Assembly (NCBI GenBank): GCA_020027535.1
Contig: JAHRAK010000067.1
Coordinates: 1 to 41,394, forward strand
Reading direction: 5' to 3'
Length of the DNA stretch: 41,394 nucleotides
Source: Nitrospirales bacterium
Lineage (GTDB): Bacteria > Nitrospirota > Nitrospiria > Nitrospirales > UBA8639
Part shown: positions 1 to 7,581 of the stretch, piece by piece
How the letters are laid out: every line of letters begins with the position of its first letter
Numbering within the stretch: the first letter of the stretch is position 1
Notes under the pieces: model-generated
Seen by the model: the letters and a program-made list of their open reading frames with translations, nothing else
What the model was told of the DNA's origin: nothing
Databases searched by the model: none
Made by a program: the position numbers and the translations under genes

Positions 1-323
1 GCCCCGAAAACCTCACAAGTCTTACGGAATCAACACAATTTGCTCACAACGCCTCTGCTAACATCGGAGATTCAAATTTCAGGGAGGTCTCCAGTTCACT
101 CGACAAGAGGACCGGCATGGAGCAGCGAAAGAAACCCTTTGGCCGAATCGTCGAACCCCCATGGCAGACGGATCAGGATGACAGCCTTGGTGGGGGAAGC
201 GGCCCACCGAGAGGAGGCGTGCCGAGCTCGAACTGCCGAGTGCGGATGCAAACGATCCGGCGCAGGGTTACATGGACGGCCCGTCAAGTTAAATGGATAC
301 ATCCCCTTTTATAGTGACTTGTG
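1..323. other. no convincing gene
   Basis: Short overlapping open frames occur on both strands, but none has a ribosome binding site, a recognisable domain or a clear advantage over the opposite frame. No repeat, tRNA or terminator was recognised. It may hold the degraded end of a neighbouring gene. Confidence 0.4.
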
Positions 324-524
324 ATGCGCTGTGTTCTTGGCCATGAGCATCCTCCTGACCCGGTGACAAACTGCACCAGTGAACGCCGGGGCCTCACGTT
401 TCATTGTCCCACGTTTCCGTGTAAAAGCGACAGGAACCGGCCTCACGTGCTGTGGGTCACCACCACGGAGGAGGAGGCCAGGAAGAATTATTTTCGACCC
501 TGTGTGAAGTGTTTTGGGCTGTAG
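324..524 (+). CDS. small Ada-like zinc-binding protein
   Basis: A 66-residue protein with ATG at 324 (a GTG lies directly before it). Its second half resembles the N-terminal metal-binding domain of the Ada methyl-phosphotriester repair protein: C28, C33, C60 and C63 are spaced C-x4-C-x26-C-x2-C, against C-x3-C-x26-C-x2-C in Ada. The TTTEEEARKNYFRPCVKC stretch matches the Ada EEA..GYRPC..C signature. It lacks the AraC-like helix-turn-helix and the methyltransferase domain of full Ada. There is no obvious Shine-Dalgarno sequence. Family resemblance is from motif and spacing only. It could be a genuine stand-alone zinc domain or a remnant of a longer Ada-type gene. Confidence 0.45.
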   Translation: MRCVLGHEHPPDPVTNCTSERRGLTFHCPTFPCKSDRNRPHVLWVTTTEEEARKNYFRPCVKCFGL

Positions 525-961
525 GTGGCAGTGAGCGAGATGTGGATTTGATACCTCTGCATCAAACGTAATGCGGGTGCTAATTTTTCCTCGTCTGGTT
601 CCAATTTTTCCCTCCTGTTCGTGGCATCGAAGCTTGATAAGTCCCGGACAATAACGCGGTCGCCCCACCGCTCACGCTGACCTCGCTATCGACGAATGAC
701 CATGGAAAACAGGTCTTGTGCTTTAAAACGAGATGCCCAAATTGAGAAAGCCCACGTATTCGGTGTCGGACGACCCTATCTCCTGCCGCGCCGACACCTC
801 CCGATTTTAAGTATGAGGGGTAGGCGAAACCCCACCCCTTGGAAGGCCTGACTTATTCAAACCGCTCCGTGGCCCCGTAAAAGGCCCTGGTTAAGATTGC
901 ACGGGTTCCTCCGGCTGTCTCAAGGAAACCCGTATTCGTGACCGCCTCGTCCCGGCTTCCT
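525..961. other. intergenic, nothing recognised
   Basis: No frame with protein-like composition or a ribosome binding site was seen on either strand. A long minus-strand frame across 309-668 is the antisense of the Ada-like gene. No repeat family found elsewhere in the window was recognised here. Confidence 0.4.
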
Positions 962-1624
962 TTACTGCCGACTCGCCCCAAACGCCCCGATGAGGTTGTT
1001 GCGCTCGAAGATCCCCGCCCACCTCTTCGTGCCCAGGGCCGTAAAACGCCCCATTCTGTACAGGAATGTTGTTCCAGGTGATGTCGGCATAGGCTTCGTT
1101 GTTGTCCGAGCGGATCCCCGTGAAGGCCACGTCGATGTCATTCCGGGCAAAGTCAAAGGTGAGACGCGAATCTCCGAGAACGAGAGAGCCTGGTTTTTCA
1201 ACCTCAACAGGGTCGCTCAACCGACCGATCATGGCCCCGGTCCAAATCGCCGAGCCGGAGACGGGATTCGAGCCAGATTCGACGCCTACCGACGCCCCAT
1301 TCCAGAGTTGTCAGCCTGTTCCGTCAAGTTCCCACAGATTGACCATAAAGAAATTGTAGTCCATCCAGCCGCCGAGCGTCCGGTAATCGACGGAGGCGGG
1401 CCGTTGAAGGCCCCCAAATTCCAGCACGGCATTCGAGGTTCCGGAATATTCCACTAACGGGACGCCTTGCCGGCTGCCGCGGCTCCGTATCGCTGCATCA
1501 CGCGGGATCGCACCGAGGTTCTCCGGGGTAAAGATGAGGCAAATTCATCGGTCGCTGGCGTACACTTGGCGGCTTGGAAGCAATCCACACTGAGCGCGAT
1601 CATGCCATAGAGTAAATTCCGCAT
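962..1624 (-). pseudogene. broken TbpB-like (transferrin-binding-protein-like) lipoprotein gene
   Basis: The remnant starts with ATG at 1624 behind an AGAGG ribosome binding site and opens with a hydrophobic, signal-like segment (MRNLLYGMIALSV). That frame stops at 1454. A second frame then carries YRTLGGWMDYNFFMVNLW, an in-frame TGA at 1311-1313, and the barrel-like segment FDFARNDIDVAFTGI..FYGPGHEEVGG. A one-base slip in the run of four C (plus strand 1013-1016) moves the end, IFERNNLIGAFGASR, into a third frame, stopping at 962. The GPxHEEVGGIFERNNLxGAFGA ending is typical of the C-terminal barrel of TbpB-like surface lipoproteins. At least two frameshifts and one nonsense codon argue for decay, though the poly-C slip alone could be a sequencing error. 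The N-terminal half is also far too short for the family. Confidence 0.65.
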
Positions 1625-2345
1625 AGTGCACCTCTTATGGAATGTGAAAGATGGGAAAAGCCACCCGACCACAAATAGTCGGCCCTCCCGTCTCCAAAAC
1701 TGACCTGACGACGGGTTGCCTGTGGAGATGGAAGAGAAATCCTCGCGGAGGGCGAGGGCCAAATCTATCCCCTGAGACGGAGCGCTTGTTCCAAGAAGAC
1801 GAAGGTGATGAACCGATTTCAAATTAGGACACTACCCAGTCGATATACCCCGTTGAACCCGAACAGCAGGCTGTTGTCCGTCCCCCTCACTTCATAAATC
1901 AGACAACAACACGTGCAACAGTAGGTAGCGGGCTCTCAGAAGACAAACGGAAAGTTCTTGGGATCAGCTAAAATTTAGTGGCATGGGAGACATCGGCGCG
2001 GTCGGCGATGGCGCCCGCCCACGCCCGTCCCACGGCACACAGGGACAAATGCATGAGGCCTGTGAACAAATATTTTTAGCTTGAATGACGGGCGTCAGGC
2101 TGGCTATTCTTTCGAGGAGATTGTGTGCGTGACGGCTCGCGGAGGACTTCGACCGAAGCGTTCCCATGCGTGGATTGGCAGCCGGGCTCCAAGGGCCCTC
2201 AGGCCTTCTCGCGGCCGTCATCTGCCCCTACCCCCCAGCGGGGTGAAGGCGGTCTGTCTCTCAACCCCCGCCCCCACCCCATTCTGTAAACCAGGATGGT
2301 GGGCTGGGGGACCACAGGTCACATTTTTGATCGGCTATACAGTGT
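1625..2345. other. intergenic region upstream of the LysR remnant
   Basis: No supported gene. Frames on both strands are low in protein-like character. A weak plus-strand sigma-70-like promoter can be drawn (TTGAAT at 2081, 18-base spacer, TATTCT at 2105), about 235 bases before the LysR start. No known repeat family was recognised. Confidence 0.3.
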
Positions 2346-3244
2346 ATGCGGTCGCTTCCCCCCCTTGACTGTCTTCGCTTCTTTGAGGCGGCCGCCCGCC
2401 ACGAAAGTTTCACCAAGGCTGCCGAGGAACTTTGCTACACGCAGTCTGCCGTGGCTTATCGCGTGAAGATGCTGGAAGCCTATCTCGGCTATCCGTTGTT
2501 TACGCGCCAATCGCGCGGCGTACGCCTCACCTCGGACGGGCGCGCGTACCTGACGCATATCCAGCGCATCTTCGCCGATATCTACCATGTCACCCAACAC
2601 GACCGGAGCCGCCACGGGCACACGCTCCTGAAGGTGGTCGCAGTTGAGGTCGTGGCGGAGCAATGGCTCATGCCGCGGCTCGCGCATTTCAATACAGGCC
2701 ACTCCGAGATCGCCATCGAATTGGAAACCGATCATCGCAAGGTTGACCCCCACCGACGGGACTTCGACGTTTGGATCGCGTTCACCGAGACGGTCGCGGA
2801 CGGCTTGGACGCTGAGACGCTGTTCGCCGAGACGCTGTTGCCCGTTTGCAGTCCCGCCCTCCGGGCGGCGCGGGACGGCTGACCAAACCGGGCAACCTGC
2901 GCCGTTGGCCGCTGCTCTACGACCTCGAATGGAGCGCCTACTGGGGCCACTGGTTCGCCAGTCACGGCGAGCCGCCACCGGATCTGTCGACAGCGTCGGG
3001 CTTCCGGCTTTACAGCATGATGATTCAAGCCGCCATCAATGGCATGGGCGTGGCCCTGGGACATGCAGCGATGATCGCGCGCGAACTCGAACGGGGACAA
3101 CTGGTGGCCCTGTCCCAGACGTCTATCGCCGCGCCCGCCCGGTATTTCCTGGTGACGGCGCCGGGCGCCCGGAGTCGGCCTGAGGTGCAGGTTTTCCGGA
3201 ACTGGATCATGGATCAGGTCGCCCAACAACGGTCACTGGCGTAA
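2346..3244 (+). pseudogene. LysR-family (GcvA-like) transcriptional regulator, frameshifted
   Basis: The first frame (2346-2882) encodes a LysR helix-turn-helix: LDCLRFFEAAARHESFTKAAEEL, then TQSAVAYRVKMLEAYLGYPLFTR, followed by the start of the effector domain, ending CSPALRAARDG and a stop. The second frame, open from about 2846 to 3244, continues with GRLTKPGNLRRWPLLYDLEWSAYWGHWF and the rest of the effector domain (GFRLYSMMIQAAINGMGVALGH, QVFRNWIMD). Joined, the product is about 300 residues, the normal size for LysR/GcvA regulators, so a one-base loss (or two-base gain) near 2856-2872 in GC-rich sequence splits an otherwise intact gene. The C-terminal part keeps the conserved PLLYDLxW and GxGVALG motifs, which suggests recent loss or a sequencing error. 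No target gene is evident beside it. Confidence 0.75.
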
Positions 3245-3316
3245 CGCCGCCGGGCGGGCCGTTGCGGACCTGGGTGGGTGGGTGGACAAAAGGTAATTAG
3301 GAGGTTTTATCTTTTC

Positions 3317-3652
3317 ATGAACACCTTGACCGAGAGAATTCGTGCTGCCCGGGAAGAGGCGGGCTTCTCTCAACCGGACGTCGCCAGGGCGCTCCGCATC
3401 TCGGCTTCTGCTGTCAATCAGTGGGAACACGGCTTCAGCAAAAACATTAAATTGCCGACTTTCTTCGCCCTCTCCCGTGTGCGAGGGACCGCGGCGATGC
3501 CGCCGGCCCCCGACTTTCCCGCCCCCACCGGCGAGGAACGAGCGCTGCTGCACGATGTTCGCCAACTGCCCACCACCCTACGAAGAGTGTTGCTGCAGTT
3601 CGTGCGCGGGCTGTGCGATGTCTATGTTTCGTTTGATAAAGACGGCCGATGA
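3317..3652 (+). CDS. XRE-family helix-turn-helix regulator
   Basis: ATG at 3317 is chosen because AGGAGG lies at 3299-3304 and the helix-turn-helix starts right after it. The 111-residue product opens with ERIRAAREEAGFSQPDVARALRISASAVNQWEHG, a Cro/C1-type helix-turn-helix (residues ~6-40), followed by NIKLPTFFALSRV, normal for this fold. After residue 55 the sequence becomes proline-rich and less typical (RGTAAMPPAPDFPAPTGEE), then ends in a helical segment with LRRVLLQFVRGL. It is probably a cytoplasmic DNA-binding protein. Its target cannot be told. It stands alone, behind the LysR remnant and before a repeat-rich gap. The odd middle part could reflect divergence or a compensated frameshift. 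Confidence 0.7.
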   Translation: MNTLTERIRAAREEAGFSQPDVARALRISASAVNQWEHGFSKNIKLPTFFALSRVRGTAAMPPAPDFPAPTGEERALLHDVRQLPTTLRRVLLQFVRGLCDVYVSFDKDGR

Positions 3653-3757
3653 GGGTGGTTCGTGCTTGGGGTTGGTCCGCGTCCGGGCCGGCCGGTTGAT
3701 TTGGGGGGTGGTGCGTGCCTGTTGCCTGTTCTTGGTGCGCGCCTGAGCCGGTCGGTT

Positions 3758-3790
3758 GGTTAGGGTGAGGGGAGCCCTCTCACCCTAACC
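3758..3790. repeat. 12-bp perfect inverted repeat
   Basis: GGTTAGGGTGAG at 3758-3769 pairs perfectly with CTCACCCTAACC at 3779-3790. No T-run follows, so it is not a classical terminator. It adjoins the CCCTCACCC-type repeat that follows. Confidence 0.75.
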
Positions 3791-3852
3791 CCCGGATCAA
3801 GTCCGGGGCATGCCTCATGCCCCCTCGCCCTTCCCTCTCCCTGAGGGAGAGG
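3777..3852. repeat. intergenic repeat family C (CCCTCACCCC...CTCTCCC/GGGAGAGGG)
   Basis: Contains CTCACCCTAACC, the palindrome CCCCCGGATCAAGTCCGGGG and CCTTCCCTCTCCCTGAGGGAGAGGG. Related copies lie at 5719-5756, 11289-11321, 21167-21199, 26540-26600 and 30433-30467. Confidence 0.75.
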
Positions 3853-3876
3853 GAAAAAACAGCAAAAGACAAAGAT

Positions 3877-3937
3877 GCTGGATCCCTTCCTTGACTGGAT
3901 CCCCGATTAAGAACGTCAGGGACAAGCGTCGGGGATT
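3877..3937. repeat. intergenic repeat family A (CTGGATCCCC...TCGGGGAT), degenerate copy
   Basis: Holds CTGGATCCC, then CTGGATCCCCGATTAAGAA and later CGTCGGGGAT. Family A copies occur at 4398, 8221, 10535, 16305, 17448, 26650 and 33759. Confidence 0.7.
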
Positions 3938-4041
3938 GTAAAGGTTCAGTCATTCGTTGCCCATTTCCCCTCACCCCTCCTTACGAAAGAGGGACATCAG
4001 ACGGGAGTCACGGCTTATGGCATTTGCCTTGTTCAAAACCT

Positions 4042-4092
4042 GACAAAATTGTCGGCTTCGGACAAAGATGTCGTGACTCCGACAAAGATGCG
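4042..4092 (+). promoter_or_regulatory. three tandem GACAAA-type operator/enhancer sites
   Basis: GACAAAATTGTC (4042-4053), GACAAAGATGTC (4061-4072) and the half-matching GACAAAGATGCG (4081-4092) recur every 19-20 bases, about two helical turns. The first two have GACA..TGTC dyad symmetry. They lie about 60-110 bases upstream of the sigma-54 promoter, a usual distance for an enhancer-binding activator. The activator is inferred, not identified; NtrC-type proteins are candidates. Confidence 0.55.
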
Positions 4093-4149
4093 CGGTGTTC
4101 ATTTCGTTAAACTTCAACGATATTCAATAGTTGATTATCTAACAGAAGG

Positions 4150-4165
4150 TGGCATCGTTTTTGCT
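4150..4165 (+). promoter_or_regulatory. sigma-54 (-24/-12) promoter of the cyanate/nitrate transport-cynS operon
   Basis: TGGCATCGTTTTTGCT matches the RpoN consensus TGGCACN5TTGCW with one change (C to T after TGGCA), and the GG (4151) and GC (4163) doublets have the required 12-base spacing. The expected transcription start is near 4177, leaving a leader of about 190 bases before the first gene. Confidence 0.75.
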
Positions 4166-4218
4166 TATCTTTTTTATTTTTATAGAGACGGTAGGGTACG
4201 GTTAGAAGTCCCGTAGCA

Positions 4219-4256
4219 TGACATAGACGTCAGAATAGTTCTGGCAATGACGCCAG
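4219..4256 (+). promoter_or_regulatory. ANTAR-type two-hairpin antiterminator in the operon leader
   Basis: Hairpin P1 is TGAC-ATAGAC-GTCA (4219-4232). An 8-base linker follows, then hairpin P2, CTGGC-AATGAC-GCCAG (4241-4256). Both terminal loops are hexanucleotides with A at position 1 and G at position 4, the published hallmark of ANTAR-protein RNA targets, such as NasR in nitrate assimilation leaders. The 3' arm of P2 (4252-4256) lies within the 5' arm of the terminator (4251-4259), so P2 and the terminator are mutually exclusive. The binding protein is not encoded in this window. Confidence 0.7.
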
Positions 4257-4298
4257 GCCTGAGAGTTTTGCAGAACTCTTGGCCTGGCGTTTTTTTTT
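4251..4298 (+). terminator. intrinsic terminator inside the operon leader (attenuator)
   Basis: CGCCAGGCC (4251-4259) pairs perfectly with GGCCTGGCG (4281-4289), an inner AGAGTT/AACTCT stem extends the hairpin, and nine T residues follow. It sits between the sigma-54 promoter and the first gene, so it must be read through for expression. Confidence 0.88.
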
Positions 4299-4364
4299 GC
4301 GTTTTCGTGGTCAGGGGAAAAACACAGTCAACACATTCACATTTTTGCACTCTCAGGAGGAGCC

Positions 4365-5711
4365 ATGGCACACACCATTCATCATACTGAAAACTTTGGA
4401 TCCCCGATTAAAAATGTCGGGGATGACAGCAATCGAGAGGAAACCCTGACTTCTGAGGAGTACCTCTCCAAGACACTCGAAGTCGCCGTGACGAAGGCCG
4501 TGCTGCAGGCAAGCGGTCCGAATCGACGACAACTGCTTGCCGGTGTCGGCAGCGCGGCGTTAATCGGCCTGATCAGCGAGTTTCTTCCTCTTTCCCAATT
4601 GCAGGCATTGGCCGCGGATCCCGTAGGCAAACCGGAAAAAACGGATCTCGGGATCGGGTTTATTCCCATTACCTGTGCCACGCCGATTATCATGGCCGAG
4701 CCCATGGGGTTCTACAGCAAGCATGGCTTGAACGCCAAAGTCAAACGGGCGGCGGGGTGGGCCATGGTCCGGGATTGGGCGATCAACAAGGACGTGGACG
4801 CCGCGCATATGCTCTCGCCTATGCCCTTGGCCATCACCCTGGGCGCGGGATCGCCGCAGGTCCCGTTCTATATGCCCGCCGTGGAAAATATCAATGGGCA
4901 AGCCATTACCCTGCACAACAAACATCAAGGCGTGAAAACGGCCGCGGATATGAAGGGGTTTCGCTTTTGCGTGCCCTTTGATTATTCCATGCACAATTAC
5001 CTGTTGCGCTACTTCCTGGCCGACGGCGGCGTGCATCCTGACAAGGACGTCCAGATCCGCGTGGTGCCGCCCCCGGAAATGGTCGCCAACCTCAAGGCCG
5101 GAAACGTCGACGGTTATCTGGCCCCTGATCCCTTTAATCAACGCGCGGTGTATGAGAACGTCGGTTTTATCTACAAACTCTCGAAGGACATTTGGGACAA
5201 ACATCCGTGCTGCGCGTTTGCGATCTCACAGGAATTCGCGACGACGCATCCGAATACGTTCCTCGCGTTGTTCAAGGCGATTGTCGATGCCACCCATTAC
5301 GCATCGAACCCGGCCAACCGGAAGGAAATCGCCAAGGCCATCGCCCCGGCGAATTACCTGAACCAGCCGAGAATCGTCCTGGAACAGGTGCTGACCGGAA
5401 CGTTCGCCGATGGGTTGGGCGGGATTCAGAAGGTGCCGAGTCGCATCGATTTCGATCCGTATCCCTGGCATTCCATGGCCGTCTGGATCCTGACGCAAAT
5501 GCGGCGCTGGGGCCATTTGAAAGAGGACGTGAATTATCAAAAGGTCGCGGAACAGGTCTATCTCGCGGCGGAGTGCGACAAGGTGGCCAAGAGCCTGGGC
5601 TATCCCACGCATGCCAAGACCATGACGCCGCACGTCATTATGGGCAAGACGTTCGATCCCATGAAGCCGGAAGCCTATGTGAAGAGTTTTCCCATTCACA
5701 GCATGGCGTAG
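4365..5711 (+). CDS. NrtA/CynA-family ABC transporter substrate-binding protein (Tat-exported)
   Basis: A 448-residue periplasmic binding protein of the nitrate/cyanate (NMT1-like) family that captures the substrate for the permease and ATPase behind it. ATG follows AGGAGGAGCC. A twin-arginine signal is seen (NRRQLLAGVGSAALIGLI, residues ~53-70), so export folded by Tat is likely. The mature part has the family pattern ITCATPIIMAEPMGFYSKHGL, FRFCVPFDYSMHNYLLRY and NVDGYLAPDPFNQRAV. The pre-signal extension of about 50 residues is unusually long, and residues ~12-22 (GSPIKNVGDDS) are encoded by an in-frame copy of intergenic repeat family A. Context with cynS suggests cyanate as substrate, but nitrate or nitrite cannot be excluded from sequence. 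Expression is probably controlled by sigma-54 and leader antitermination. Confidence 0.88.
   Translation: MAHTIHHTENFGSPIKNVGDDSNREETLTSEEYLSKTLEVAVTKAVLQASGPNRRQLLAGVGSAALIGLISEFLPLSQLQALAADPVGKPEKTDLGIGFIPITCATPIIMAEPMGFYSKHGLNAKVKRAAGWAMVRDWAINKDVDAAHMLSPMPLAITLGAGSPQVPFYMPAVENINGQAITLHNKHQGVKTAADMKGFRFCVPFDYSMHNYLLRYFLADGGVHPDKDVQIRVVPPPEMVANLKAGNVDGYLAPDPFNQRAVYENVGFIYKLSKDIWDKHPCCAFAISQEFATTHPNTFLALFKAIVDATHYASNPANRKEIAKAIAPANYLNQPRIVLEQVLTGTFADGLGGIQKVPSRIDFDPYPWHSMAVWILTQMRRWGHLKEDVNYQKVAEQVYLAAECDKVAKSLGYPTHAKTMTPHVIMGKTFDPMKPEAYVKSFPIHSMA
4398..4429. repeat. family A repeat inside the substrate-binding protein gene
   Basis: GGATCCCCGATTAAA...TCGGGGATGACAG is the same palindrome found between genes elsewhere (for example 17526-17556 and 33831-33861). 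Here it is in frame and encodes GSPIKNVGDDS ahead of the Tat signal. Confidence 0.85.
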
Positions 5712-5718
5712 CCGGAAG

Positions 5719-5756
5719 CCCCCTCACCCCAGCCCTCTCCGTCCCGGGGGAGAGGG
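5719..5756. repeat. family C repeat within the operon
   Basis: CCCCCTCACCCCAGCCCTCT followed by CCGTCCCGGGGGAGAGGG sits between the binding-protein and permease genes. Its hairpin could stabilise the upstream mRNA and set binding-protein excess; this is inference. Confidence 0.75.
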
Positions 5757-5789
5757 TGTTGGGCTCAATGAACACAGATTGGAATAACA

Positions 5790-6677
5790 ATGGGCATCAA
5801 GTCTACACAGCATCCGTTTTTCATCTCCATTTTTTTCCTCGGGATTTTTCTGTTCGCGTGGCACGTCGCCACGATCAGTCCCCCGTTCGATCCCACGGGC
5901 AAGACGGACGAGGAATTGCTGGTCATGGAGTTCAACGGCGATATCATGCAAACCGACGACGGCCAATACGTCTGGAATCCGGAAAAGGAAAAAGTCAAAG
6001 GTGTGCCGGGTCCCATGACGGTGATGGAGAAAGCCTGGGTCGAATTGAACGAGGCCTTTGTGATTAAAGGGACCAATGATCACGGGATCGCGTTTTTGGT
6101 GGGCTATACGGTTTCGCGATTTTCCGTGGGGTTCCTGACCGCCTCCGTGGTGGCGATTCTGGTGGGGATTATTTTGGGATTGAACCAGATGTTGTTTCGC
6201 GCGCTGAACCCGTTCATTCAAATCCTGAAGCCCATCTCGCCTCTAGCCTGGATGCCCTTGCTCCTGTACACGGTCAAGGATCCGAAATGGACGGCGATCC
6301 TGGTGGTGTTCATGGCCGCGGTCTGGCCGACCCTGGCCACCACCGCCTTCGGCGTGAACTCCCTTCGGAAGGAATATTTGCAGGTGGCCGACATTCTTCA
6401 GTTGTCGTGGTTCAAGCGGCTTTACAAGGTGATTCTTCCCGGAGCCGCGCCGACCATCGTGAACGGCCTCCGCATTTCGTTCGGGAGTGCGCTGGTCGCC
6501 GTGGTGCCGGCGGAGATGTTGCTCGGGGAACTGGGCGTGGGCTACCTGAGTTGGATTGAATGGAACAACCTGGATATTGCCGGCGTCATCTTCGCCATCC
6601 TGGTGGTGGGGACCGTCGGTGTGGTCTTGGATTCGGGATTTAATAAATTGGCCGGTTTGGTCACCTATCGGGAGTAA
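5790..6677 (+). CDS. NrtB/CynB-family ABC transporter permease
   Basis: A 295-residue inner-membrane permease of the nitrate/sulfonate/taurine (BPD_transp_1) type. One membrane segment lies near residues 6-25. An unusual hydrophilic loop of about 65 residues (FDPTGKTDEELLVMEF..) then precedes the conserved core of five or more segments. The EAA loop that contacts the ATPase is visible as LQLSWFKRLYKVILPGAAPTIVNG. The ribosome binding site is weak (GGAATAACA before ATG). It is the second gene of the operon, separated from the first by a 78-base gap holding a family C repeat, and followed after 4 bases by the ATPase gene. The substrate is inferred to be cyanate or nitrate. Confidence 0.88.
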   Translation: MGIKSTQHPFFISIFFLGIFLFAWHVATISPPFDPTGKTDEELLVMEFNGDIMQTDDGQYVWNPEKEKVKGVPGPMTVMEKAWVELNEAFVIKGTNDHGIAFLVGYTVSRFSVGFLTASVVAILVGIILGLNQMLFRALNPFIQILKPISPLAWMPLLLYTVKDPKWTAILVVFMAAVWPTLATTAFGVNSLRKEYLQVADILQLSWFKRLYKVILPGAAPTIVNGLRISFGSALVAVVPAEMLLGELGVGYLSWIEWNNLDIAGVIFAILVVGTVGVVLDSGFNKLAGLVTYRE

Positions 6678-6681
6678 CCTT

Positions 6682-7566
6682 ATGTCTTTTCTCTCTATCG
6701 ATCATATGAGCAAGTATTTCCCGAGTCATTCCGGGGATGGCGACGTCTGCATCTTCGAAGACGTCACGGTCAAAGTGCACAAAGGTGAATTCGTCACCGT
6801 GATCGGGCATTCCGGGTGCGGAAAGAGTACGCTACTCAATATCATCGCCGGGTTGGAAACGCCAACCGAAGGCGGAGCCATTCTGAACGGACAGGAAGTC
6901 ACGGGTCCGGGATTGGATCGGATGGTGGTGTTTCAAAATTTCGCGTTGATGCCATGGATGACGGTCTATCAGAACATCGCCCTCGCCGTCCGTTCGGCCT
7001 ATCCCACCTGGAGTTCGCAAGAGATCAAAGCGCACGTCCAGAAATACATCACGTTGGTCGGCCTGCAAGGGGCCGAAACCAAAAAGCCCACGGCCTTGTC
7101 CGGAGGAATGAAACAACGGGTCGGGCTGGCTCGCGCGTTTTCCATTGAACCGAAGGTCCTCTTGCTGGACGAACCGTTTGCGCAAATCGACGCGTTGACC
7201 AGGGGCGTGATTCAAGAGGAACTGGTGCAGATGTGGAATGCCACCCGCAACACGGTCTTCATGGTGACGCATGACGTGGATGAGGCCATCCTGCTCTCCG
7301 ATCGCATCATGCTTATGACCAACGGCCCCTCGGCACGGATTGCGGAAATCGTGGACGTGACCATCCCCCGGCCGCGGTCACGGGAAACGATTATCGAAGA
7401 CGAACATTATTACAAGATCAGAAACCACATCATTCATTTTCTCGTCCGCCACGCCTCGCACGGCCAAGAGGGTGAGAGCGGGGATGCAGCGGAACGGTCC
7501 GGCCCCGTCGAGATTAATTTCCGTGATCAGGCGACAAAAGAGTATGAAACCACAGCATCACACTAG
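6682..7566 (+). CDS. NrtD/CynD-family ABC transporter ATPase
   Basis: A 294-residue ATPase that powers the preceding permease. ATG at 6682 is preferred: the protein starts MSFLSIDHMSKYF, with GGAG upstream inside the permease stop region, while the longer open frame overlaps the permease in another frame. Visible motifs are Walker A GHSGCGKST, Q-loop FQNFALMPW, signature LSGGMKQRV, Walker B VLLLDEPFAQID and H-loop VTHD. The Walker core is typical of NrtD. The C-terminal tail (residues ~230-294) is a long charged extension without a recognised domain. It is third in the operon, 15 bases before cynS, and co-transcription is likely. Confidence 0.9.
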   Translation: MSFLSIDHMSKYFPSHSGDGDVCIFEDVTVKVHKGEFVTVIGHSGCGKSTLLNIIAGLETPTEGGAILNGQEVTGPGLDRMVVFQNFALMPWMTVYQNIALAVRSAYPTWSSQEIKAHVQKYITLVGLQGAETKKPTALSGGMKQRVGLARAFSIEPKVLLLDEPFAQIDALTRGVIQEELVQMWNATRNTVFMVTHDVDEAILLSDRIMLMTNGPSARIAEIVDVTIPRPRSRETIIEDEHYYKIRNHIIHFLVRHASHGQEGESGDAAERSGPVEINFRDQATKEYETTASH

Positions 7567-7581
7567 AAAGGAGCGATCATC

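Noticed and set aside
309-668. 119-codon minus-strand frame
   Set aside because: It is antisense to the Ada-like frame, with arginine-rich composition typical of shadow frames.
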